Source: CAJBLF01 sp964418415 (GTDB taxonomy: Bacteria; Patescibacteriota; Gracilibacteria; Absconditabacterales; Absconditicoccaceae). From it: 18,459 nucleotides of DNA. Positions 7,767 to 16,286 of this stretch are shown piece by piece. Under the pieces are notes generated by a model. The model saw only the letters and a program-made list of their open reading frames with translations, was not told the DNA's origin and did no database searches. The position numbers were made by a program, and so were the translations under genes. The DNA lies in contig CAYQLB010000019.1 of the NCBI GenBank assembly GCA_964418415.1, positions 1 to 18,459 of the forward strand, read 5' to 3'. The first letter of the stretch is position 1. Each line of letters starts with the position of its first letter.

Positions 7767-8552
7767 TTAGTCAATTGAGATTATACCATTTTTTCGGTTA
7801 ATTTCAATCAAACCTTCTTTCTGAAGTTCATTCACTATTTTTTTTACCTCTTTATGCGGAAATTCCTCTTCGACTTTTTTCATTGTTAGTTGTTCGTTGT
7901 GAGTTGTTAACTGTCTTAAAATCCATCAGCGGACTTGCCTGTCTGAACCTTCAAATCTGGATTGTTTACTTAGTGGTTTTATCTTTGTATTGCGAGCGGT
8001 GAGGAGTAATGCTCATTGGTCCATGAGTGCATTATGTCGATCACGAGAGCACCCGGGTGGAATTATTTTTTCTGCGAAAGCTTCAAGCGCTTTAGCGCTA
8101 ATAATTTCTGGTAGTTTAAAGAGGAAAATCAGTACTCTTCTGATATTAGTATCGATTACAGGAACAGGTAAATTTCGTGCAAAAGACATTATTGCCGCTG
8201 AAGTATAAGGTCAAATACCTGGTAATTTTTGTAATTCAATCCTATCTTTTGGTAATTTTTTGTTTGCTACTATTTTTGCACATTCTTGTAATCTAAGCAC
8301 TCTTGAATTGAATCCGAGTCCTGATCGATGTTTGAGAAGATCTATTTTCGAAGCATTCGCAAGTGATTGATAATCAGGAAAATCTTTCATTCGTTGGTGA
8401 AAATAAGGGATCACTCTATCGACCTGTGTCTGCTGCAACATCACCTCAGAAATATGTATTGCATAGGGATCTTTAGTTTGTCTTCGAGGAAGTTTGCGAC
8501 CGTGTTTGGCATACCAGGAAAGGATATTTTGTTGAATAGTTTTTATGTTCAT
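7767..8552 (-). CDS. mutY: MutY-like adenine DNA glycosylase without Fe-S cluster, winged-helix-like tail
   Basis: MutY removes adenine mispaired with 8-oxoguanine. The HhH-GPD domain is intact: ISEVMLQQTQVDRVIPYF with catalytic Glu36, SGLGFNSR (76-84), the helix-hairpin-helix LPGIGPYTSAAIMSFA (110-125) and PVIDTNIRRVL with catalytic Asp134. After ALMDQGALLLTAR the four-cysteine Fe-S loop is absent; the region reads NTKIKPLSKQSRFEGSDRQVRG, with no cysteine. Instead of the MutT-like C-terminal domain that recognises 8-oxoG there is a low-complexity linker and about 45 residues (MKKVEEEFPHKEVKKIVNEL and on) that look like a winged helix. Three TGA codons are Gly. TATTAT lies 5 nt before the ATG at 8552, so a leaderless mRNA is possible. 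The length, 261, is shorter than most MutY. Confidence 0.85.
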
Positions 8553-8689
8553 AATTAATAATAGACTAAATGTAATGTGCTACGCGTAATGTACTCACTT
8601 ACGTGAGTGTAATGTATCTTCGATGTAATGAAAATTACAACCCATTACAACCCATTACAAGTCATTACAGACGAAGTCTCATTACGACA
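8553..8689. repeat. GTAATG/CATTAC dyad array
   Basis: Four GTAATG words (8572, 8586, 8609, 8625) are followed by four CATTAC words (8643, 8653, 8663, 8680), which are exact reverse complements. Small perfect stems sit inside: ACTCAC-TTAC-GTGAGT (8593-8608) and AGAC-GAA-GTCT (8669-8679). The array fills the space between the mutY start and the DUF1294 stop, both on the minus strand. No gene is supported. Confidence 0.7.
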
Positions 8690-8965
8690 TTATATGGTAA
8701 ATAATAACACGATAACCAATATAATCCATGCACCAGCTATCAATCGAAATCTTGTAAGAAATTTGCCTTTGATGGTTTTGTGGCGAAATGCTTGCATACC
8801 AAGAACAGCTCCCAATCGTCAGCCAAACGCCGTAAGAATCAGTAAATTTTTTTCTGAAATTCTTCGTTTTTGCGCAGTTGCTTTATATTTGTCTATTCAT
8901 CGAACGACAAAAGTAATGAGGTTGATAAGAAATAGATATCGTAAAATAACTGAAGTTCGGGTCAT
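8690..8965 (-). CDS. DUF1294 family small membrane protein
   Basis: The 91-residue product starts MTRTSVILRYLFLINLITFVV, then RGIDKYKATAQKRRISEKNLLILTAFGG, RLGAVLGMQAFRHKTIKGKF, and a second hydrophobic segment LIAGAWIILVIVLLFTI. The D-K pair, the R-R-I-x-E-x-x-L-L stretch, the GG-x-x-GA-x-x-GM segment and RHKT are the hallmarks of DUF1294, small inner-membrane proteins of unknown function. Two TGA codons encode Gly (in VRGIDK and FGGR). The stop is TAA. It lies upstream of mutY on the same strand, separated by the GTAATG/CATTAC array. Confidence 0.85.
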
Positions 8966-9174
8966 TTTTTAGAATTTAGAATGTAAAATTTAGAATTTAG
9001 AAACAAAATAAATTTAGAATTTAGAAACAAAATAAATTTAGAATTTAGAAACGAAGAGAATTTAAAATTTAAAATTTATAATTTAAAATTCCGCTGCAGG
9101 CGGTTTAGTCTCCTCTAGCAACCATTTTGATAAACACCCCGTAGCTTTGTACGGGGCAAGCATCTTCTTTTAGT
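8966..9174. other. lepA 3' spacer with tandem repeat, hairpins and a second LepA-like tail
   Basis: From right to left: after the lepA stop (9175) comes a perfect 7-bp stem CCCCGTA/TACGGGG (9137-9156), which could terminate lepA although its T tract is poor. Then a short frame encoding VFIKMVARGD and TAA (9105-9137, minus) duplicates the end of LepA. Then come a CCGC-TGCAG-GCGG stem (9091-9103), an A/T word region (9060-9090) and a 24-bp tandem repeat (8987-9058). No complete gene is supported. Confidence 0.65.
8987..9058. repeat. 24-bp tandem repeat, three copies
   Basis: Copies at 8987-9010 and 9011-9034 are identical (AATTTAGAATTTAG then AAACAAAATA). The third, 9035-9058, differs only in its last bases. 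The same AATTTAGAA word recurs in the spacer before rpoD (about 14811-14832). Confidence 0.85.
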
Positions 9175-11205
9175 CTATCAATCTCATCTGGCGACCATCT
9201 TTATGAAAACATCACTTGGAACATTCACTGATCAAATAGCTTTCATTTTTTTCTTTCCTTCTTTCTGCTTCGCCAAAAGTTTTCTCTTTCTTGTTACATC
9301 TCCTCAGTAACATTTTGCTAAGACATCTTTTTTCATAGCAGCAATGTTTTCTCTAGCAATCATCTTGGTACCGATTCCCGCTTGGATAGGTATAACGAAC
9401 ATATGTTTAGGAATTAGCGTTTTGAGTTTTTCTACTACTTCTTTCCCGAGATAATAGGATTTATCCTTATGAATAACTCGACTAAGCGCCTCAACTTTTT
9501 CGTTGTTAATATACACATCCATTTTCACCAAATCTGCTGGTTGATATTTTTTGAATTCATAATTCATCGTTGCATACCCCTTGGTTGCAGATTTTAATCT
9601 ATCATAGAAATCGATAATAATTTCCCCCATCGGTAATTCATAATGTCGAACCACTCTTGTCTCGTCAATATATTCCATATTTGTTAATTTACCTCTATAT
9701 TCCTGACAGAGTGCCATAATATTACCAGCATATTCTTCTGGTCCAACCACTTCGACTGCTGCTACCGGTTCCCGAATTTCATCGATAATCCCCTGCTCTA
9801 CCATATCTGCTCAGGACTTCACCACAAGCCACGGTTTCAACTGTTCTTTGATTTCATTACTCAATTCATCAGTCTCGAGCATTAATCCTCAATTCTCAAG
9901 CACAATATGTTTGTACATTCAAGTCTTCAATAATGTTGCGATATTACTTCCTGACTTTATCGGCTCTATAGCAAGATTCTTGGATTTGACCAAATAAATA
10001 ACGGTCGGTATCGTAAAAATCGTATCAATCTTATATTCTCTGGATAATCTTTCTTTGACGATATCCATATGAAGCATTCACAAAAATCCACATCTGAAGC
10101 CAAAACCTAGCGCTTTAGAATCTTCTAGTTCATATTCTATTGCACTATCATTGAGCGATAATTTTTCCAACGAGTCTTTTAGCTTATCATAATCGTTCGT
10201 ATCCAGTGGATAGACGCCTGCGTAGACGAAAGGCTTTACTTTTTTAAATCATGGAATTACATATTCTTTCAGAGCTTTTACTCCTTGTTCCTTTTCCTTT
10301 GTCCCTTTAATGATAGTATCTCAAATACCAACATCCCTAACAGATTTTTCTCCTGTTACGATATAACCTATTTGTCCTTCTTTAAGTTCTTTGTCTGGTT
10401 GATATTCTGGTGTAAAATGACCAACTTCGGTAGGATAAATATCATTTTCCGTATAAATCAAATGTAATTTTTCCCCAACCTTGAGCGATCCATCAATCAT
10501 CTTCACGTAAGCAAGAACGCCTTTGTATGGATCATATACAGAATCGAAGATCAAAGCTCTGGTAAAATTGGTAGAAGGTGGAAGGTAGGAAGTGGAAGTA
10601 TTTCATTCTACCTTATACCTATTGCCTTCTACTTCTTTAGGCCGATATTTCTTAGGATGAGATTTTTTGAAACTTTCAGGATCCTGAATTCTTTCAATAA
10701 TAGCGTCCAATACTTTATCTACATTTTCTCCTGTTTTCCCTGATACCTGAATAATTTCTGACTTATCGATACCAATCATATTTTCGATCTCATGAGCAAC
10801 TCTTTCTGGATTGGCTGCTGGAAGATCGATTTTATTCAACACCGGAATAATCGTGAGATGTTGATCTATAGCTTGATAAAGCGTTGAAAGCGTTTGTGCT
10901 TGTATTCCTTGGCTCGCATCTACGAGCAAAATAGCTCACTCAACCGCTGCAAGCGAACGAGAGACTTCGTATTGAAAATCCACATGTCCCGGAGTATCTA
11001 TAAGATTAAACTCAATTCATTTCCGTTGCATCCTAGCAGGCGTCAATTTGATAGTTATTCAACGCTCTTGTTCGAGCTCCATACGATCTAGTACCTGAGC
11101 ATGTTCCAGTTTTCTGATAGTTCAGGTAATTTCAAGCATCCTATCAGCAAGCGTAGATTTCCCGTGATCTATATGAGCTATAATACAAAAATTCCTTATC
11201 TGCAT
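9175..11205 (-). CDS. lepA: Elongation factor 4 (LepA), back-translocating GTPase
   Basis: EF4 is a ribosome-dependent GTPase that binds stalled or mistranslocated ribosomes. All G-box motifs are visible: AHIDHGKST (10-18), RGITIK, DTPGHVDF, NKIDLP and SGKTGEN. Domain II starts TRALIFDS; the EF4 core ALGFGFRCGFLGMLHMDIV and the C-terminal CYGGDVTRKRKLLAKQKEGKKKM are conserved. Fifteen TGA codons read as Gly. At 676 residues it is longer than the usual roughly 600. Extra sequence lies between the G domain and domain II (EGNRYKVEGNTSTSYLPPSTN) and in the region around KTGMYKHIVLENGG. The gene ends ARGDG at TAG. A second copy of the last residues lies downstream in another frame. The ATG at 11205 gives the normal MxIRNFCIIAHIDHG start without a Shine-Dalgarno. 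Confidence 0.97.
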
Positions 11206-11478
11206 AAACGATAAAATAATGAAACAATAAAATGATTGTTCGATATGTTACAAAATCATTATTTGAATGCAAGGACGAGTTTAGTAGTGTTGTGTATATT
11301 ACTTTATTTATGTATTATCTCTTTAGCAAAAATAAAAAAATGATTCAATACCATATTATTATACATAGCCAAAAAAACTTCATACATGAGCACCTTGTTT
11401 TATATATCCCTAACTTTTTCTTTTTCTCTTCCAAAATATCTTTGATCGATTGCATGATACTAACAGAATATATAAAAA
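11206..11478. other. AT-rich spacer upstream of lepA
   Basis: 273 bp that should contain the lepA promoter, but no clear consensus pair is visible. An 85-codon plus-strand frame (11232-11489) contains no glycine or alanine, has no family signature and runs into the 3' end of the next minus-strand gene, so I do not call it. I see no RNA gene. Confidence 0.4.
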
Positions 11479-11802
11479 CTATATTTTAACCTTTCTGATT
11501 TTTTTTATGTTTTCCCTCCATTTTTCTTCTCCGATATATTTTATCGGTAGTGCTAACGTTTCTAATATTCTTATAATTTTTTTGACTATCTTAACCTTAT
11601 CTAAAACAATATACTGATAGATCATATCATATAGTTCGATAAAAAAAGCATTTGCTACTTTTATATCTTTTTGTTCTTTTATATATTTTTTGATTATCTG
11701 TAGAAGAAATTTCGAAAGATCTTTTTCTCCCCTTTTCTGGAAATGGGTGAAAACTTTCTTTTTTGGGGGGATATTTTTATTGAGCACCTGGAACAATTCC
11801 AT
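11479..11802 (-). CDS. Small lysine-rich helical protein, unknown function
   Basis: I recognise no family. The 107 residues run MELFQVLNKNIPPKKKVFTH to ENIKKIRKVKI and stop at TAG. The composition is rich in Lys, Ile and Phe, with amphipathic helices predicted by eye (FLLQIIKKYIKEQKDIKVANAFFIELYDMIYQYI). A basic nucleic-acid-associated protein is possible, but nothing shows it. The frame stays open upstream of the ATG for about 30 codons and includes a plausible N-I-E-T-G-R-I-F-L-S stretch, but that region runs through a terminator hairpin, so I keep the ATG. No TGA-glycine is present, so the genetic code gives no support for it. Confidence 0.45.
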   Translation of the reverse strand: MELFQVLNKNIPPKKKVFTHFQKRGEKDLSKFLLQIIKKYIKEQKDIKVANAFFIELYDMIYQYIVLDKVKIVKKIIRILETLALPIKYIGEEKWRENIKKIRKVKI

Positions 11803-11840
11803 ATACGTACTATGCGATAAAAATATTCGCCCCGTTTCTA

Positions 11841-11892
11841 TATTTATAAAAAAAGAAAAAAACTGACAAAGATAAGAAAAAATCTTTACCAG
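11841..11892 (-). terminator. Intrinsic terminator downstream of the GHMP-like gene
   Basis: On the minus strand an 11-bp stem CTGGTAAAGAT/ATCTTTGTCAG (two G-T pairs, loop of T-rich 8 nt, 11863-11892) is followed by two T runs (11841-11862). It lies 124 nt after the stop at 12016 and before the small gene at 11802. Confidence 0.8.
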
Positions 11893-11950
11893 TATCTAAG
11901 CATACTTTGTTATGATTTATTTTATACTATTCATTTATTTCTGTATTTTG

Positions 11951-11987
11951 TATATTCTTCTTTGAAAACTATTGACTGAAGAATATA
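11951..11987. repeat. 10-bp perfect inverted repeat after the GHMP-like gene
   Basis: TATATTCTTC (11951-11960) and GAAGAATATA (11978-11987) are exact reverse complements around 17 nt. There is no T tract, so it is more like an operator or RNA-processing hairpin than a terminator. Confidence 0.5.
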
Positions 11988-12015
11988 TAACTCAATCATC
12001 CAAAGAAACTACGTT

Positions 12016-13872
12016 TTACTTGTTTTTTTGGTGATCGAGTTTATCTATGACTGCTATATCGATATCTGAAGGATTTAGTTTAAGATAGAAATCATAGATA
12101 CTTCATTTACAGACTAATGGTAATCTCTTACCTATTTCTTTTTCTATAAGTTCCAGAAGTGGAATAATAATCTTACCTTGCATATCATTTTTATTTTTGG
12201 AATAGCTCGAAACCGGCAATTCTTTATTAGATACTTCTTTCCCGATATTTTCAATTAATATTTTTAGAATATCCACGGTAGCAGTCTGAGAATGAAGGTC
12301 TTCTGAGGTAAGTTTACGTCCGTGAATATACATCTTATTGTTGAGAAGATCCAGAAGTATTCATTGTTTATGGGTTGTTATCATTCTTTCACATTGTCCC
12401 AATTGTACTTTTCCATCTCCTTTTTTAAGTATACAACTACTTGAATCCAAAAATTCTGAATATTTCCCTTGATCCAGATCTTGTTCTATTTTGAGTCCCT
12501 CATATTCTACTCCATCCACCCAATTCATATAGATAATCTTGGATCCTACAAATTCTAAAGATGTCTTTTCTGCTGCTTCTACAATCATTTTTCTAAATCC
12601 CTCTAGTGGCATTGCAAAGGTCATACAACCTCCCATAATCGTACTATCATTGGGAGAAAGACCTATATATCATTGTGGACCTGTGTAATTATCAAGAAGA
12701 CTCTTAATAAATTTCAAATAATTTTTGGAGCTTCTTCTCGTTACACAATCCGCTTGCCTATACATTCTTAGCGTTTCTAAAAATTGCACCATATGATCTT
12801 CTTCATATGCTTCTGAATGAATCTTTGCCATATAATACAATATTTTCATACTCAATACACCCATAATTTTACCATAGGTCATAGCAAATTCATCTGTCTC
12901 CGGAGCCACAAGATGTTTGTAGAATCCAGGCATTCTATTCGTATGCATATTACTAAACAGGTCACCGAACATTTTTTTGAAGTCTGATATTATCGTTTTA
13001 TTGATAGTACTATTCGTTTTATATTTATTTCCTGCTATCTGTTCCAATAATACTGGTTTCCCTGAATAGATGATACCATAATCGATAGGCAGATACGGAT
13101 TTTCTCTGAGTCCCTTAAAAAGATAATTAAGTCTAAATCCATAACATCTTTTGACGATATCTGATTCTGCAAGTAATCCCTTTTCTCCATCCTCTGAAAA
13201 TGATACTACAGGATAATACCCATCGAAAAATGTTGCCATTTTTGTTCCTGTTGAGATCATCCCATAGATAGACCTATCAAATTTTAAAGCATCTACCATA
13301 ATGGTATGAAAACTGTTCTTTTCATCATCCAATACTTCATTGATATCCATCTTTTTTAGTTCATTTATTTGAGCATCTATATGTCCGTTTCCTACTATCT
13401 TTTGTATAATCATTCATAACAAAAGCGCTACTATCGAACCAAATCCTAATCCCACACCCCTCGGTAATTCAGAAAGAATGGTAATTTGGAATCATTCACC
13501 CTCGGACAAAAACTTAGCGTACTTTCTTTCTAATTCTTTGTTAATATCTCAAAAATACGGTGCATATTCAACCGCGTTGCTTTCGATAAACTGGTATTCA
13601 CTCATATCTAGATGAAAAATTTTATTGATAGTGATTCATTTTGTTGTTGTCCTACTATACCCCATATACATGCGTAAAGGAATTTTCTGTTTGATACTTA
13701 CGCCACTATAATTATTGAGTACATCACCCGATCGATTGAGGATAAATGGTGTGGAAACCACTACTTGATGTTCAAGAAAAAATCTCTCGTACGTGCTGAC
13801 ATACGTCTTTTTTAGATTTTTAGAGTTCATAAACCACTTAGTATAAGGAATAAAAATTACATAATTTCTCAT
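12016..13872 (-). CDS. GHMP-kinase-like protein with an extra C-terminal domain
   Basis: The 618-residue product resembles a sugar or metabolite kinase of the GHMP superfamily. The N-terminal segment VSTPFILNRSGDVLNNYSGVS (about 39-59) has the form of the GHMP start, and SELPRGVGLGFGSIVALLLG (134-153) is the ATP-binding P-x3-GLGSS motif with GFGS in place of SSA. NDSTIMGGCMTFAMPLEGF (about 408-426) resembles the C-terminal glycine-rich motif. Beyond it an extra part (about 510-610) reads YIHGRKLTSEDL, DILKILIENIGKEVSNKELP, SSYSKNKNDM and GKRLPLVCKGSIYDFYLKL, with the spacing of a winged-helix domain. The substrate is unknown. Seven TGA codons are Gly. The ATG at 13872 lies 30 nt after the ruvA stop, so both are likely cotranscribed. 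A distant or inactive kinase is possible because the second Ser of the ATP motif is missing. Confidence 0.65.
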
Positions 13873-13902
13873 TGCGAATTTTTATTTTCTATTTCCCAAT
13901 GC

Positions 13903-14454
13903 CTACATCTGTGATATGATCCATTTAATAACTTCTGATATATTGTCTTTTGTTACCGTTCACTCATATTTTTGCAGAGTCATTTTAACCTGATCTGCAC
14001 TATAGCCAAATCCTTTGAGTGAAGAAACTATGTTTTTGTATAATTTTTGATCTATATCCATCCTCTGAAGATCTTCTACGTCAAATGTTCATCTGAGTTG
14101 AAGAACAATCTTTTTAGCTGATTTCGGTCAGATTCATGGAATGGCTTGAAAAAACTTTACATCTACATTTTTGAGTGCTTGCTGGAGATTTTCTTTTGGT
14201 AGTTGTGATATCTGGAATGCTGTCTTGGGTCATACTCCGTTTATTTTGAGGAGATTTTCAAACATAGCTTTTTGATCTATAGTATCGAAACAATAATAGA
14301 AAATTGTTTTTTTGTTATCATCGATATATGGGTATAAAAAAAATTCTCCCTGATCCCTTTTTCCCAAATAATGGACTTGGATACCCAACATATCATTATT
14401 CAATAACGTTTCGCCTCCCACATGACGTATTTTTCCTACAAAATAATGAAACAT
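13903..14454 (-). CDS. ruvA: Holliday junction branch migration protein RuvA
   Basis: RuvA tetramers bind four-way junctions and load the RuvB helicase. The 183 residues show the OB-like N-terminal domain (MFHYFVGKIRHVGGETLLNN...), two helix-hairpin-helix motifs (LLKINGVGPKTAFQIS at 68-83 and IPGIGPKSAKKIVLQLRG at 105-122) and the RuvB-binding third domain (SSLKGFGYSADQVKMTLQKY). Five glycines, including three in the HhH motifs, are TGA. The gene stops at TAG. ruvA precedes the GHMP-like gene by 30 nt on the minus strand. ruvB is not in the window, and ruvC is at 524-994 on the same strand. TATTAT lies 11 nt before the ATG. Confidence 0.96.
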
Positions 14455-14681
14455 ACTTTACACAGATAATAAAATAGCTTGAAGTATGAAGCTCGAAGCT
14501 TGATGCATCTTTAAGACTATATAGTGCATCTACCATCAGACATCAAACATTTAGCTCAATTTAGTTATTTCCTGGGTTTTTTCAATGAGTTTTTGGGTTG
14601 ATATTGCTACAAAAATTAGTATTCTCTTTCCGTCATTGCACCAACGGTGACTATTTTTTTGTCTTTTGTAAGTACATACAG

Positions 14682-14749
14682 AAAAAGCACCATCTTGGGT
14701 AAGATAGTGCTCTTCATCACGCTATCATAAGCGTATGGCTTCACTACAC
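14682..14749 (-). ncRNA. Putative small RNA, about 68 nt, with own promoter and terminator
   Basis: On the minus strand a consensus promoter (14756-14783) predicts a start near 14749. The transcript would fold a first hairpin (ACGCT-loop-AGCGT, 14719-14734, extended by CAT/ATG) and end in a strong second hairpin AGCACtATCTT-ACCC-AAGATgGTGCT (14686-14711) followed by five T (14682-14686). No gene lies between promoter and terminator except a possible short peptide frame whose ATG (14717) would be cut off by the terminator. It could be a trans-acting regulator or a leader-type attenuator. I do not recognise a known RNA family. Confidence 0.5.
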
Positions 14750-14755
14750 ATCTAT

Positions 14756-14783
14756 ATTATATATATTTTATTATAAATGTCAA
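14756..14783 (-). promoter_or_regulatory. Consensus sigma-70-type promoter of the putative small RNA
   Basis: Minus strand TTGACA (14783-14778), a 16-nt spacer, TATAAT (14761-14756). This is the same consensus and spacing as the transglycosylase promoter at 5440-5467. Confidence 0.7.
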
Positions 14784-14875
14784 ATATTATAGATGGATTT
14801 CTATAAGCCAATTTAGAACTTAGAATTTAGCAACTACATTTCATCATTTTACCACTTTACCCTTTCACCTTACTC

Positions 14876-16147
14876 ATGCAGAAACTCCAAAAGCAATTAC
14901 GAGATAGTTTCCAGGATGATATCGGAGAACTTAGCAAACCCCTACAAGATCTCCTCAAAAATGGTTTTGATACGGGTATTATCAATGAAGAAGATGTTAT
15001 CGCAGATGTTGATGATATGGACCTTAGCATTAAGATGATCGAGAAATTTTATGAATTAGCGGAAAAACTTGGAGTCAAGATTATCACTATTGAAGAGGTT
15101 CTAGAAAAAGAGGCAGAAGAAGCCAAAAAAGAAAGCAAACTCGGAAAGGTAGAACTCTATGATACCAAAAAAAATGTTTCTGAATCACAACACAAGGATT
15201 TTATCAAACTCTACTTCAATGAGATATCTAAGATTCCGTTATTAAATTCCGAAGAAGAAAGAGATATTGCGAGGAGAGTAAAAAAAGGTGATGATGAAGC
15301 AAAAAAAAAGCTGATCGAATCCAATTTAAGATTAGTTATTAGTATTGCAAAAAGGTTTTTCTGATCTAGACTGAGTTTCTCTGATCTCATTCAAGAAGGA
15401 AATATATGACTTATCAAGGCCATAGAAAAATTTGATCCAGACAAAGAATTCAAATTCAGTACATATGCCACCCGATGGATCAAACAATCTATCACCAAAG
15501 CAATCGCTGATATGACCAAACACGTTAGAATACCTGTACATTTGATAGATGAAATTAATTCATATAACAAAACCTATCAGCTCCTCTTCCAAAAATTATG
15601 AAGAGAACCAACTTCCAAAGAAATATGACAAAAACTAGGATTTCCGATCAAAAAAATCAAAAAATTGGAAGAGGTTATTTTTGGAAATGTCTCTTTGGAT
15701 AGAGAAGTATGAGATGAAGGAAGAGATACACTTGCAGATCTCATTGAAGACGGAAATACCTTGAGACCCGACCAATTTGCAGAAAAAAATGCTTTGAGAA
15801 AAAATCTCGATATGATATTGTGAATGCTCGATGACAGAGAAGCAAAGATTGTGAAAATGAGATATGGAATAGATGGACCAAGATACACACTCGAACAGGT
15901 CTGAGAAGAATTTAATGTTACGAGAGAAAGAGTCAGGCAGATAGAACAAAAAGTTATCCAGAAACTCAAAGAACATGCAGGATTACAAAAGATACTTGGA
16001 ATCGAAGACGATATTGCTAAACTGGAAGCCTGAGAAGGTAAGAAGAAAAAGAAATGAAGAAAATCCAAAGAAGAAACAGATGATTTTGAAGATGAAGAAA
16101 ATGATTATATGAGCAGATTTGATGATGATGACTACCTGGACGAATAA
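14876..16147 (+). CDS. rpoD: Primary RNA polymerase sigma factor (RpoD, sigma-70)
   Basis: This is the housekeeping sigma factor. The 423 residues include a region 1.1-like acidic helical N terminus (1-90), region 1.2 (DFIKLYFNEISKIPLLNSEE), region 2 (ESNLRLVISIAKRFFG, FSDLIQEGNIGLIKAIEKF, then FSTYATRWIKQSITKAIAD, the -10 recognition helix, about 185-212), region 3 (PVHLIDEIN and on) and region 4.2 (YTLEQVGEEFNVTRERVRQI, from about 339). YATRW replaces the common YATWW. Nine TGA codons encode Gly. Beyond region 4.2 is an unusual tail of about 50 residues, first basic (GKKKKKGRKSK), then acidic (DDFEDEENDYMSRFDDDDYLDE). The ATG at 14876 gives the family N terminus; no Shine-Dalgarno precedes it. 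gyrB follows after 139 bp. Confidence 0.96.
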
Positions 16148-16274
16148 ATTAATGAAAAATTAATAATTAAAAATGAAAAATATAGGAAACCATTTGTTAA
16201 TAAATAAAGTACCAACATTGTTCATTATTCACTTTTCATTATTCATTATATTTATTGCTATTTTACTAAGTTAC

Positions 16275-16280
16275 TATAAT
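16275..16280 (+). promoter_or_regulatory. gyrB: TATAAT -10 element directly before gyrB
   Basis: TATAAT ends 6 nt before the gyrB ATG (16287), so transcription would begin at or next to the start codon and give a leaderless mRNA. No convincing -35 is seen at the expected distance. Confidence 0.5.
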
Positions 16281-16286
16281 AGAAAT

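Larger units (their letters stand above)
14455..14875. other. ruvA-rpoD divergent spacer, 421 bp
   Basis: This spacer holds the putative small RNA at 14682-14749 with its promoter. It also contains word-like low-complexity DNA: AAGCTTGA-type words near 14475-14500, AATTTAGAA-type words near 14811-14832, and C/T-rich ACTTTACCCTTTC words just before rpoD. The rpoD promoter must lie here, but I cannot pick it with confidence. No protein gene is supported. Confidence 0.5.

Noticed and set aside
8628..8972. 114-codon plus-strand frame
   Set aside because: Shadow of the DUF1294 gene on the minus strand, which has clear family motifs once TGA is read as glycine.
8553..9090. Possible CRISPR array
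   Set aside because: The repeats are hexamers and a 24-bp tandem repeat with no unique spacers, and no cas genes are present.
11232..11489. 85-codon plus-strand frame upstream of lepA
   Set aside because: It contains no glycine or alanine, has no family signature, looks like translated AT-rich spacer, and overlaps the 3' end of a minus-strand gene.
14528..14717. Minus-strand frames in the ruvA-rpoD spacer: one starting MKSTILPKMVLFLYV from the ATG at 14717, another, longer one, without a start codon ending QKLIEKTQEITKLS
   Set aside because: Both run through the terminator hairpin at 14682-14711; the longer one has no start codon; open frames of this length are expected by chance when only two stop codons are used.
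15577..16068. Long minus-strand frames opposite rpoD
   Set aside because: Antisense shadows of a well-conserved sigma factor; Phe/Ser-rich with no family signature.
16173..16286. In-frame ATG upstream of gyrB giving a hydrophobic extension
   Set aside because: The extension is the translation of ATTCATTA-type low-complexity spacer words, and the GyrB family starts close to the ATG at 16287.
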